Shown here: positions 16,004 to 23,965 of the stretch, piece by piece
How the letters are laid out: every line of letters starts with the position of its first letter
Position numbering within the stretch: position 1 is the stretch's first letter
NCBI RefSeq assembly: GCF_900168205.1
Contig: NZ_FUZE01000009.1
Location: 94,571-158,570, forward strand
DNA: 64,000 nt
Source: Chryseobacterium balustinum
GTDB taxonomy: Bacteria; Bacteroidota; Bacteroidia; Flavobacteriales; Weeksellaceae
Direction: 5' to 3'
The notes under the pieces: model-generated
Told to the model about the DNA's origin: nothing
Database searches by the model: none
Seen by the model: only the letters and a program-made list of their open reading frames with translations
Made by a program: the position numbers and the translations under genes

Positions 16004-16408
16004 TTATTTGCCGTTGAAATTTTTTAATTCATCTACCGAAATCTCAAATGCATCTGCATATTTTTTGAGGGTAGAATCGCTGAGTTTTTTAAAAATTTTG
16101 GGTTTTGCGTGTCTTTTCACAGTCCATTGCCACATATTAACGTAAGCTGCTAAAACCTGCATATCCATTTTATTTAATTCCATAAAATAGACGATAGGAC
16201 TTACCAAATTGTTTGCCACATTTTGTTTTGCTTCTTCGATGCGTTCATTAATGAGCTCCATCGATTCTTCGAGAGCTGCTTTTTTGGCATCCCAACCAAT
16301 GCTGTTTGCTGTGGTGTAATTGTCATTTTCATCAGTCACATACAACACTTCGGTCATATTTGCTGATTGTAAATTACTCTCGTCCTGAGGAAGATCTTGC
16401 TTTTTCAC
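16004..16408 (-). CDS. Small conserved pigment-operon protein of unknown function, first gene of operon
   Basis: This 134-residue soluble acidic protein starts at a GTG (16408); an ATG 17 codons later (MTEVLYVTDE) is an alternative. A long helix (about 40-75, with many E, K and A residues) is followed by a Trp-containing segment (VNMWQWTVKRHAKP) and a helix-rich end that resembles a small helix-turn-helix-like fold (SDSTLKKYADAFEISVDELKNF). It might be regulatory, but this is only an impression. It opens the minus-strand operon and ends 2 bases before the BtrH-like gene. I found no convincing promoter upstream. Confidence 0.65.
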   Translation of the reverse strand: MKKQDLPQDESNLQSANMTEVLYVTDENDNYTTANSIGWDAKKAALEESMELINERIEEAKQNVANNLVSPIVYFMELNKMDMQVLAAYVNMWQWTVKRHAKPKIFKKLSDSTLKKYADAFEISVDELKNFNGK

Positions 16409-16502
16409 CCGAAAATATTGATGTTAATTATCTTTAAAATCTAATTGGCTAAAATAATAAAAATGCAGGACATAAGATTGTGCTATTTTTTTAAACCAAA
16501 AT

Positions 16503-16530
16503 AAAAAAGCGCGAAGAAAATCTCAGCGCT
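16503..16530 (-). terminator. Possible terminator of the small membrane-protein gene
   Basis: On the minus strand AGCGC and GCGCT pair round a 13-base loop and are followed by six T. The stem is short (5 bp). It lies 26 bases after the stop of the 68-residue gene and would separate that gene from the pigment operon. Confidence 0.5.
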
Positions 16531-16555
16531 CTAACAATAAAAAAGGAATTAAAGT

Positions 16556-16762
16556 TTATTGACGTACTCTCTGAAGTTTTTTTGTCAGAGAATTTATTGG
16601 AAGATAAATTACAGATATTGCTAGAAACAGCATGGTCATCATTGCAAAAAATTCTGTAAAGCGCATTGTCATGCTTGGTTCTTTCACATCGCCATCCATA
16701 AGAAAGCCGATTGTTGTAATAATTGCAGAGACCGTAAAAATGTTTAAAAGTTTTCTTTTCAT
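16556..16762 (-). CDS. Small two-helix membrane protein of unknown function
   Basis: This 68-residue protein has hydrophobic segments at about 5-21 and 38-56, with an acidic linker (MDGDVKEPS) and a basic end (KKLQRVRQ). It starts with ATG and is divergent from the M16 peptidase gene. A possible terminator follows. Length, hydrophobic pattern and clean flanks support a real gene. The overlapping longer frame at 16491-16955 has no membrane or domain logic and is rejected. Function is unknown. Confidence 0.6.
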   Translation of the reverse strand: MKRKLLNIFTVSAIITTIGFLMDGDVKEPSMTMRFTEFFAMMTMLFLAISVIYLPINSLTKKLQRVRQ

Positions 16763-16877
16763 TGTTTAGATTTTTAAATTGTATATCAAACGCAAGTGAA
16801 CTTGTTTTATTGTATGAACGATTTGTAACGAAACAAATATTATAAAGACTAATGTAATTAAAATAATTAATTTCAAC

Positions 16878-19790
16878 ATGAAGAAAATTTTTATTTCTCT
16901 TTCTCTTTTTGTGATGTTGCAAGCTGCTGCACAAAAATTTGAAACGCAGAAACAAACGGATGCTCAGGGCTACAGCTTCGAAACTGTGAAAAATGACCAG
17001 TCAGGAGTAAGAGTCTATACTTTGAAAAATGGTTTAAAAGTATATCTTGCTAAAAATGACGATGCACCGAGAATTCAGACTTATATTCCAGTAAGAACAG
17101 GTTCTAATAACGATCCTAGCGACAATACCGGTCTTGCTCATTACTTAGAGCATATGGTTTTCAAAGGGACTTCACATTTGGGAACTCAGGATTGGGCAAA
17201 AGAAAAAGCTATTTTAAAGCAAATTTCTGATCTTTACGAACAGCACAAAGCGGAAAAAGATCCTGAGAAGAAAAAAGCACTTTATAAAAAAATAGATGAG
17301 GTTTCTCAGGAAGCTTCAAAATATGCAATTGCCAACGAATACGACAAGGCAATTTCATCTTTGGGTGCAACAGGAACTAATGCTCATACCTGGTTAGACG
17401 AAACTGTTTACAAAAATAACATCCCTGCAAACGAGCTTGAAAAATGGCTTAAAGTAGAAAAAGAGCGTTTCTCTGAATTGGTTTTAAGACTTTTCCATAC
17501 AGAATTGGAAGCGGTTTACGAAGAATTCAATAGAGCGCAGGATAATGACGGACGTTTGGTAAATTATGCATTAATGGATGCACTTTTCCCAAAACATCCA
17601 AACGGTCAGCAAACAACAATTGGTACTTCAGAGCATTTGAAAAGTCCTTCAATGGAGGCAATTCATAAATATTTTGATACCTATTATGTTCCTAATAACA
17701 TGGCGGTAGTTTTAGTTGGAGATTTAGATTTCGACAAAACTATTAAAATGGTAGACCAGTATTTCGGTTCATTCAAATACAAAGAATTGCCGATGAAGAA
17801 AATGGTTTCAGAAGAACCAATGACTTCTATTGTAACAAGAACTGTAAAAAGCCCATCTACACCAAGAATGACAATCGCTTGGAGAACAGATTCTAACGGA
17901 ACTAAAGAGGCTAGATTGGCAACAATGGTAGGTGAAATCTTGAGCAACAACGGTGATGCAGGATTAATCGACCTTAACATTAATCAAAAACAAGCGACTT
18001 TAGGAGCAGGAGCTTATGCTTCACCTTTAAAAACATACGGATCTTTTAATATGTATGTAACTCCGAAAGATGGGCAGAGTTTTGATGCTGCTAAAAAATT
18101 ACTTTTTGCTCAGATTGATTTAATTAAAAAAGGACAGTTTCCTGAATGGATGTTGAAAGCTATCATTAATGATATGAGAGTACAGCGTATGAAAGGTTGG
18201 GAAACTGCGGATGGTTTAGCAACAACACTTTACGGAGCTTATATTGGTGAAAGAACCTGGGAGCAGGAACTTGACGAAATTAATCAGTTTGAAAAAATTA
18301 CAAAATCTGACGTTGTAAAATTTGCCAATGATTTCTTTAAAGATAACTATGTTGTGATCTACAAAGAGAAAGGGGTGAATGATAAATTGGTTCGTGTAGA
18401 AAACCCGGGAATTACACCAATTAAACTGAACAGAGATGTACAGTCGCCTTTCCTTAAGGATATTTTAAGTACAAAAGTTGCAGAAATAAAACCTCAGTTT
18501 GTTGATTACAAAACTGCCATTGCAACGACTGAAATCAAAGATAAGAAGATAAGTTTCGTTAACAACAAATACAATAAAGTTGCTCAGGTAAGTTATATTT
18601 TCCCATTCGGAACAGATAACGATAAAGAGCTTTCTTTAGGTGTAAGTGTTTTACAGTATTTAGGAACGGATAAATATACTCCTGAGCAACTGAAAGAAGA
18701 ATTCTACAAATTAGGAATTTCAAACAGCTTCAGAACAACTAATGATCAAACTTTCATTACATTAAGCGGTCTTGAAGGGAATATGAAAAAAGGGGTAGAA
18801 TTGTTGGATCACTGGTTGAAAAACGTAAAAGCAGATCAGACAATTTACAATCAAACGGTAAAGACTATCCTTGAGTCTAGAGATGTTGCTAAGAAAGACA
18901 AGAACAGAATTATGGCGGCACTTTCCAACTATGCTAAATACGGGAAAGATTCCAGAATGACCGATATTATTTCTAAAGAAAGACTTCAGAATATCAATGT
19001 AACTGAACTGATGTCGAAAATCAAGACTTTAAATAATTATCCTTACGAAGTTTTCCTTTACGGAGAAAGCCAGAAAGATCTTGAGAAAGCGGTAAAACCA
19101 TTTATTGCAAACGCAACTTTACAGCCTGCAAAAGCGAAAGTATATGCAGAACCTGCAACGGGAGGAACTGTTTATTTTGCCAACTACGACATGGTACAAA
19201 TGGAAATGTCTAAAATCGCAAAAGGAAGTGATGTAAATCTTGCTAACTTTGGTAAAGCCAATGTTTTTAACGAATATTTTGGTAGAGGTTTGTCTTCAAT
19301 TGTCTTCCAGGAGATCAGAGAGAGTAAATCTTTGGCATATTCTGCTTACGTTTCTTATGCTACAGCAAACGAAAAAGACCATCCGAACTATGTAACCAAC
19401 TATATCGGAACTCAGTCTAATAAATTGCCTTTAGCGGTAACTGCAATGAATGAATTGATGGCAGATTTCCCACAAATTCCTGCTCAGTTTGAGAATTCTA
19501 AAGGTTCGGCTTTAAAGCAAATTGCATCTAATAGAATCAACAGAACAAATATTTTCTATAATCAAATGGCTCTTAAAAAACTGGGAGTTGATTATGATAT
19601 CAGAAAAGATGTTTATTCTGAAATTCAGTCATTGACTTTGCCTCAGTTGACAGGTTTCTACAACACAGAAATTAAACCATTGATGTACAATACGGCCATT
19701 ATCGGAAAAAGAGAAAACCTGAATATGGAATCGATCAACAAAATGGGTGACTTTAAAGAAGTGACATTAGAAGAAATCTTTGGATATTAA
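16878..19790 (+). CDS. Secreted M16 family zinc peptidase (pitrilysin-like, two-domain)
   Basis: A Sec signal peptide ending in AAAQ precedes two M16 halves in 970 residues. The first half has the inverted zinc motif HxxEH (H88-Y-L-E91-H92), then the downstream metal Glu in EAVYEEFNRAQD. The second half (about 480-970) has the R/Y-containing SLAYSAYVSY segment that binds substrate in this family. It would degrade peptides in the periplasm or at the cell surface. It is read on the opposite strand between the two pigment operons and has its own terminator, so it is not part of the pathway. Confidence 0.93.
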   Translation: MKKIFISLSLFVMLQAAAQKFETQKQTDAQGYSFETVKNDQSGVRVYTLKNGLKVYLAKNDDAPRIQTYIPVRTGSNNDPSDNTGLAHYLEHMVFKGTSHLGTQDWAKEKAILKQISDLYEQHKAEKDPEKKKALYKKIDEVSQEASKYAIANEYDKAISSLGATGTNAHTWLDETVYKNNIPANELEKWLKVEKERFSELVLRLFHTELEAVYEEFNRAQDNDGRLVNYALMDALFPKHPNGQQTTIGTSEHLKSPSMEAIHKYFDTYYVPNNMAVVLVGDLDFDKTIKMVDQYFGSFKYKELPMKKMVSEEPMTSIVTRTVKSPSTPRMTIAWRTDSNGTKEARLATMVGEILSNNGDAGLIDLNINQKQATLGAGAYASPLKTYGSFNMYVTPKDGQSFDAAKKLLFAQIDLIKKGQFPEWMLKAIINDMRVQRMKGWETADGLATTLYGAYIGERTWEQELDEINQFEKITKSDVVKFANDFFKDNYVVIYKEKGVNDKLVRVENPGITPIKLNRDVQSPFLKDILSTKVAEIKPQFVDYKTAIATTEIKDKKISFVNNKYNKVAQVSYIFPFGTDNDKELSLGVSVLQYLGTDKYTPEQLKEEFYKLGISNSFRTTNDQTFITLSGLEGNMKKGVELLDHWLKNVKADQTIYNQTVKTILESRDVAKKDKNRIMAALSNYAKYGKDSRMTDIISKERLQNINVTELMSKIKTLNNYPYEVFLYGESQKDLEKAVKPFIANATLQPAKAKVYAEPATGGTVYFANYDMVQMEMSKIAKGSDVNLANFGKANVFNEYFGRGLSSIVFQEIRESKSLAYSAYVSYATANEKDHPNYVTNYIGTQSNKLPLAVTAMNELMADFPQIPAQFENSKGSALKQIASNRINRTNIFYNQMALKKLGVDYDIRKDVYSEIQSLTLPQLTGFYNTEIKPLMYNTAIIGKRENLNMESINKMGDFKEVTLEEIFGY

Positions 19791-19813
19791 TTTTCATTAA
19801 TATAAATTGTTTG

Positions 19814-19846
19814 AAGTGAGGCAGAAATGTCTCACTTTTTTGTTTT
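19814..19846 (+). terminator. Terminator of the M16 peptidase gene
   Basis: AAGTGAG (19814-19820) pairs with CTCACTT (19831-19837) round a 10-base loop, and the T-tract runs on with one G interruption. Confidence 0.85.
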
Positions 19847-19872
19847 AATAATATAATTAACGTTTCAGAAAA

Positions 19873-20340
19873 TTACCAACAATCTTTAAAAAAAGAATAA
19901 TTGCCTCTTAAACCATATGCAATATAACCACTTTTATCGTAGTAGTATGTTTTCTTTCCATTCTTCTTATATAACCATGATTTAAGGCTGAAATCTGTAT
20001 ATAATGTATCAATGGAATTTTTATTAGGAACTAAAAAACAGTAATTGTAATTCTTGAAAGTTTTAGAATCTGATATATTTAGTTCCAAAACTTTATCTTT
20101 TACATTTAAAATTTTTTCAGGATCATCTTTGTCTCCCCATTTCATGTCAAGATTCATGAATGCGTGTTCCTCAGGATTATCCCAAAACATTTTTTCACCA
20201 TAATCAAAAAGATATTCTTTTGAATACATGAATTTAACTACTTTGATTTCATTTGTTTTTGATGATACGCTGTATATTTTTAAAGAATACAAAGTTGTTA
20301 AAGAAAGTAATAAAGGGATAAATAAATTTTTAAAATTCAT
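19873..20340 (-). CDS. Exported protein of unknown function
   Basis: This 155-residue protein has an N-terminal hydrophobic segment (NLFIPLLLSLTTLYSL) that could be a signal peptide or anchor. The mature part is rich in Lys, Asp, Tyr and Trp (FDYGEKMFWDNPEEH, MKWGDKDDPEK) and ends with a Cys-Trp. No family is recognised. It stands alone between the M16 gene and another small gene. Confidence 0.62.
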   Translation of the reverse strand: MNFKNLFIPLLLSLTTLYSLKIYSVSSKTNEIKVVKFMYSKEYLFDYGEKMFWDNPEEHAFMNLDMKWGDKDDPEKILNVKDKVLELNISDSKTFKNYNYCFLVPNKNSIDTLYTDFSLKSWLYKKNGKKTYYYDKSGYIAYGLRGNYSFFKDCW

Positions 20341-20503
20341 TTTTAAAAGTTTGAGCTAAAATAAATCATTTTCTCTAAAGAGCTTTTTATCATCAACCAT
20401 TATTAAAAAAGCAAACGAACGAATGCAACAAATTCTAAAATTTTTATGATAAAAGAAATTGTAAATACAATTTTGCTGTTAAAAACGAAAACTTCAATAG
20501 TTT

Positions 20504-20770
20504 TTACCTCCTCTTGTATTTCAGTTGCGCCAAAAGATAAATTTCATTCTTTTCTAAATCATTACACCAGGTTCGTTCTACAACCAAGGCGTTGTTATAT
20601 AGGCCAAGATCTTCCATGTTTTCATAATATTTTATTCTTTCGGAGGTTTGATACTTAAAAAAAGAAATCAGGTTTACCTCATCACCAACTTGTGGTGCTA
20701 CAGGAAATTCTACAGAGTTTTCAAACTCAAATTCAATGTCATACGAATAGAATCTTACCTTTATGCTCAT
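20504..20770 (-). CDS. Small protein of unknown function
   Basis: This 88-residue soluble, beta-rich protein starts MSIKVRFYSYDIEFEFE, includes VAPQVGDEVNLISFF, and ends in a basic KYKRR. The ATG and clean frame support a real gene, but no family is recognised. It lies upstream of the 155-residue gene with a 163-base gap and downstream of the pigment-operon terminator. Confidence 0.55.
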   Translation of the reverse strand: MSIKVRFYSYDIEFEFENSVEFPVAPQVGDEVNLISFFKYQTSERIKYYENMEDLGLYNNALVVERTWCNDLEKNEIYLLAQLKYKRR

Positions 20771-20806
20771 AACTATATTTTTCTCAAATATATCGAGAAT
20801 TTAGTC

Positions 20807-20836
20807 AATAAAAAAAGCCAACTCTAAAGTTGGCTC
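20807..20836 (-). terminator. Terminator of the darB-darA pigment operon
   Basis: On the minus strand AGCCAAC pairs with GTTGGCT (7 bp, loop of six) and is followed by seven T. It lies 23 bases after the last hotdog gene, so it closes the 27619-20859 operon. Confidence 0.88.
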
Positions 20837-20858
20837 CTGTATTTTGGAATGAAATTTT

Positions 20859-21302
20859 TTATGATTCGATTTCCTGAATAAACAAACTGATTTGCGTACG
20901 AATCAACAGTTGATCATCCAAAAAAGTTTCACAGAAAATATTACAGATATTTTCATATTTCGAAATCAAGGAAGCTTTAGAAATAATCCTGTCACCAATT
21001 TGCGGCAACCCGAAAACTTCAATTTTTTTGATGTTGGTAATAAAACCGATTACTTTGGTGTTTGATTCCGGATCTTCAAAAAAGCTTTGTCCGAGAATCG
21101 ATGATGAGGTTTGTGCAGAATGTTCAATTAATCCTGCTTCCACAAACTGATTGTTGTGTACAAAAATATTGTCTGGAGTAATTTCAAAAGAAGTCACAAC
21201 ATTTTCCGGAGTAAGCTCCAGAATATAATCTGCCATCAACATCGGGTTGCGATGAGGCAAAAAATGATGAATATTGATGAGGTTTTCTTCTTTTAATTCC
21301 AT
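20859..21302 (-). CDS. ApeP/FabZ-like hotdog protein (3-hydroxyacyl-ACP dehydratase family), last gene of dar operon
   Basis: This 147-residue hotdog protein starts with IHHFLPHRNPMLMADYI, the FabZ-like opening (L-P-H-R-x-P-M). The central helix region FVHNNQFVEAGLIEHSAQ holds a His and a Glu that could serve as the dehydratase pair, although their spacing is shorter than in FabZ. ApeP-like dehydratases form heteromers with ApeI-like partners in aryl-polyene synthesis. A second, related hotdog gene is directly upstream, so the two may form a heterodimer. A terminator follows. Confidence 0.8.
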   Translation of the reverse strand: MELKEENLINIHHFLPHRNPMLMADYILELTPENVVTSFEITPDNIFVHNNQFVEAGLIEHSAQTSSSILGQSFFEDPESNTKVIGFITNIKKIEVFGLPQIGDRIISKASLISKYENICNIFCETFLDDQLLIRTQISLFIQEIES

Positions 21303-21328
21303 TGTTTTTTAAACCTATTGTTGATAAC

Positions 21329-21421
21329 GTCACTTCGAGTAGATTTTGATAAAAATCGTATCGAGAAGTTTTTGATTAAAGTTCTCGATATAAATTCTTG
21401 CAGAATTTTACTCGAACTGAC
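21329..21421. repeat. Intergenic palindrome, GTCA-TTCGAGTA family
   Basis: GTCACTTCGAGTAGATTTT...TATCGAGAA (21329-21367) is the imperfect inverse of GTTCTCGATATAAATTCTT...CGAACTGAC (21381-21421). It fills the gap between the two hotdog genes of the dar operon and is typical of flavobacterial repeats built round TTCGAGTA. Confidence 0.78.
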
Positions 21422-21435
21422 GAATACTGTTTAAA

Positions 21436-21867
21436 TTATTTTACGACCGTCTTCATTTCAGACTTTGCAATAACTTCATTATTTACTTTCGTACTGATTT
21501 GAACCAAAGTTACACCCATCATTTCATTGATGATTTTTACTTCAGAAACCAATTGATCTCCAGTTTTAGGTAAAGTTTCTGCTGCAAAGGTTTTAATCGC
21601 ACCAATATATCCTGTAGGAGCTTCTTTTCCTAAAAGATAAAATTTATATCCTGTATGAAGCGCTACACTTTGCGCCTGATGTTCGATCAAGCCTGAGGCC
21701 TGAAAAATTCCTTCATGCACAAAAATATTTTCTTCTTTAATGGTAAACCCTGAAACCAAATGCTCTTCAGAATATTCTGAAATACGGTTTACCATCACAA
21801 AAGGAAATTTCTGTGGAATTAAACTTTCTACGAAATTCTGGTCAGATGTTGGTAAAGAAATATCCAT
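21436..21867 (-). CDS. ApeP/FabZ-like hotdog protein, first of the pair
   Basis: I choose the ATG at 21867 (143 residues, MDISLPTSDQNF) because it overlaps the darB stop as TAATG. The longer frame to 21924 would lie wholly within darB. The hotdog features are SLIPQKFPFVMVNRI at the start and NIFVHEGIFQASGLIEHQAQ in the centre, close to those of the neighbouring hotdog gene. It probably dehydrates 3-hydroxyacyl-ACP or forms a complex with its neighbour. A palindromic repeat separates the two. Confidence 0.8.
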   Translation of the reverse strand: MDISLPTSDQNFVESLIPQKFPFVMVNRISEYSEEHLVSGFTIKEENIFVHEGIFQASGLIEHQAQSVALHTGYKFYLLGKEAPTGYIGAIKTFAAETLPKTGDQLVSEVKIINEMMGVTLVQISTKVNNEVIAKSEMKTVVK

Positions 21868-23006
21868 TAGCAAACCGTTAATAAGGCACAAGAATAAGCA
21901 AATCTTCCACTTTCGGGAACGCAAAGCATGATTCTTTCTCCTTTTTTAAGTTTACTAGAATTCATCAATTGTTCAACTGCAATAAAGATTGAACCAGCCC
22001 CAATGTTTCCAACTTCCGAAAGGTTATAGAACCATTTTTCCCAAGGGAAATCAAGACCTACTTTAGCAAATTCCTCTTTTAAACCTTCTTTAAAGTAGCC
22101 GGAAGAAATATGTGCCAAAACATGGTCGATAGAATCCGGATCAAGATCGTGTTTGGTAAAAGATGCTCGTAGACTTTCTGCACCTTTCACTAAAATATAT
22201 TTATCTAAAATCTTGGTATCTTGTTTTAAAGCAAAAATAGATTGGTTCAACCATTCTTCAGCAGGATATTCTGCCCAAGATTTTAAGCTTCCATCTTCCT
22301 GTTTTTCACAACCGGAATACATACATGCTTCGATCTCGTGAGCATAAGAATAGAAATCGATCCATTCTATTTTCAAAGAAGTTTCGTTTTCTCTTGGTTT
22401 GTTTTCCAATAAAAATGCACCGGCTCCGTCAGAAAGCATCCATCTCAAAAATTCTCTTTTGAAAGCTACAATTGGTCTTTCTTCCAGAAGTTTTAAGTTT
22501 TCGGCTTCATGATTAAATTTATCTGCAGTCATCCATGCAGACATTCTTTCTGAACCTACGCAAACTGCATTATCTTTAACTCCGGCTTTAATATTTAAGA
22601 AACCATAATTTAAAGCGTTCATTCCTGAATTACAAAGTCCGGTTGAGGTGTTAATTTCAACAGATTTTCCGATGTTCAGTTCACCATGCACCATTGATGC
22701 GTGAGAAGGTTGAATTTGGTCTGCAGAGGTTGTTCCGCACGAAAGCAATTCCATATCTTCTTTTTTGAAATTTTCATCAAAAAGACCTTCAATTGCTTTT
22801 GCTGTAATCTGCGCATTGGTGTGCGTAGATTTTCCGTTTTTATCTAAAGCGTAATATCTGGTTTTAATTTTATTATTTCTTAGAATCAGTGCTTTTGCTT
22901 TTGACGGTTTGTCATTTATATAGCCAAGATACGTTTCCATTTCGTCATTAGAAACCGGTTCATTCGGCAAGTATGTTGAAGCTTTTGTTATAAATACGTC
23001 GTACAT
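21867..23006 (-). CDS. darB: DarB-type ketoacyl-ACP synthase III for dialkylresorcinol synthesis
   Basis: This 379-residue KAS III/thiolase-fold enzyme has a complete Cys-His-Asn triad: C125 in STGLCNSGMNAL, H299 in VLAHISSGY and N334 in GNIGAGS. In dialkylresorcinol pathways DarB joins two beta-keto acyl intermediates, and DarA then acts to give the resorcinol ring. It lies 2 bases downstream of darA and overlaps the next hotdog gene by one base. The name rests on fold, length and the adjacent DarA-like gene. Confidence 0.88.
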   Translation of the reverse strand: MYDVFITKASTYLPNEPVSNDEMETYLGYINDKPSKAKALILRNNKIKTRYYALDKNGKSTHTNAQITAKAIEGLFDENFKKEDMELLSCGTTSADQIQPSHASMVHGELNIGKSVEINTSTGLCNSGMNALNYGFLNIKAGVKDNAVCVGSERMSAWMTADKFNHEAENLKLLEERPIVAFKREFLRWMLSDGAGAFLLENKPRENETSLKIEWIDFYSYAHEIEACMYSGCEKQEDGSLKSWAEYPAEEWLNQSIFALKQDTKILDKYILVKGAESLRASFTKHDLDPDSIDHVLAHISSGYFKEGLKEEFAKVGLDFPWEKWFYNLSEVGNIGAGSIFIAVEQLMNSSKLKKGERIMLCVPESGRFAYSCALLTVC

Positions 23007-23008
23007 TT

Positions 23009-23923
23009 CTATTTTAAATTAATTCCTTGTAAATATTTTTTCTGTTTTTGTCTTTTCGTCCATAAAATTGGAGCAAGCAAGATATGAAAAATCAACACAA
23101 TAGGTGAGATTATCCAAATTGCTGCCATCAAATATACCTTAAAGAATTTTATCAGCAATGGTCGTTTTTCTTTTTTCTTTATGATCAGATTAGACCAAAT
23201 TGTAAAGATTTTATTCCCTACTTTTTCAACTCTCACAAGGAAAGCTCTGATTTCCACAGCTCCGTTCTTTACCAGATCAGGTTGAAGATTGGCGAGATTA
23301 TTATTTTCAAAATGATTTTCAATAATCTTACCATATTTTCCGGCTCCGTTGATCTCTTCATCCGAAACTCCGGCGGCGGGAAGTATTCCTGATTTTTCTT
23401 TTTGCCCGGTAGTCATCCAGCGAAGAATAGTCAATACGCTTGTGTAATTGTCTCTTCTGTCTACTAATGCAATATTTCCGACCAGTTTAGCATCGAAATT
23501 CTTTAAATAAACTTTCAGTTTTTCCTGAGAAAGCATCCACATATTTCGGGTTGCAGAAATGGTAACCACCGGTGTGTTTTTTAAAATATCTGCTGCATAT
23601 CCGCTTTTCAGAAATGAGATGATCGGAATTGATGGCGTAAGATACCAAACCTGATATCCAAAAAGAATCAAATCAAATTTAGTATTGAGCACTTCTTCCG
23701 GTGGTGGAAGAATTTCGCTGGGAATCTGTAAATAAGATTCGGGAAACGTGTTAAAAAAAACATCACTTGGCCACGGAAAAGGAAAATCTTTTTTGAGCTG
23801 AATGTTGTAGTACGTCACTTTATATTCGTCTTTTTTATCTTCAAACGGCTGAGCAATATTTTTTACAATATCCTCCAGCTGTCCGGTTTGAGTGTAATAA
23901 ATGACAAGTATATTTTTTTGCAT
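23009..23923 (-). CDS. darA: DarA-type dialkylresorcinol condensing enzyme, flavodoxin-like with C-terminal membrane segment
   Basis: The 304-residue protein begins with a flavodoxin-like Rossmann fold: ILVIYYTQTGQLEDIV at the phosphate-loop position, then FDLILFGYQVWYLTPSIP. The loop motif T-x-T-G-Q resembles that of flavodoxins, which bind FMN. Residues about 255-290 form one strong hydrophobic segment or hairpin, then a basic end, so the enzyme is probably bound to the inner membrane. DarA acts with DarB to form 2,5-dialkylresorcinols. Gene order (MMPL fusion, darA, darB) supports the call, and the chemistry is from the family. Confidence 0.8.
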   Translation of the reverse strand: MQKNILVIYYTQTGQLEDIVKNIAQPFEDKKDEYKVTYYNIQLKKDFPFPWPSDVFFNTFPESYLQIPSEILPPPEEVLNTKFDLILFGYQVWYLTPSIPIISFLKSGYAADILKNTPVVTISATRNMWMLSQEKLKVYLKNFDAKLVGNIALVDRRDNYTSVLTILRWMTTGQKEKSGILPAAGVSDEEINGAGKYGKIIENHFENNNLANLQPDLVKNGAVEIRAFLVRVEKVGNKIFTIWSNLIIKKKEKRPLLIKFFKVYLMAAIWIISPIVLIFHILLAPILWTKRQKQKKYLQGINLK

Positions 23924-23965
23924 TAATCTATTTTATGGATTACAAAAATAAGATTTTCATATTTA

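Noticed and set aside
16491..16955. 154-residue frame on the minus strand overlapping the M16 start
   Set aside because: It spans the divergent gap, has no domain or membrane logic, and overlaps both the start of the peptidase gene and the 68-residue membrane protein, which fits better.
20446..20658. Plus-strand 70-residue frame over the 88-residue gene
   Set aside because: It is antisense to a better-supported gene and has no features of its own.
23009..23923. DarT/DarG-type toxin system because of the dar name
   Set aside because: Here dar stands for dialkylresorcinol; the proteins are a flavodoxin-like enzyme and a KAS III, not an ADP-ribosyltransferase pair.
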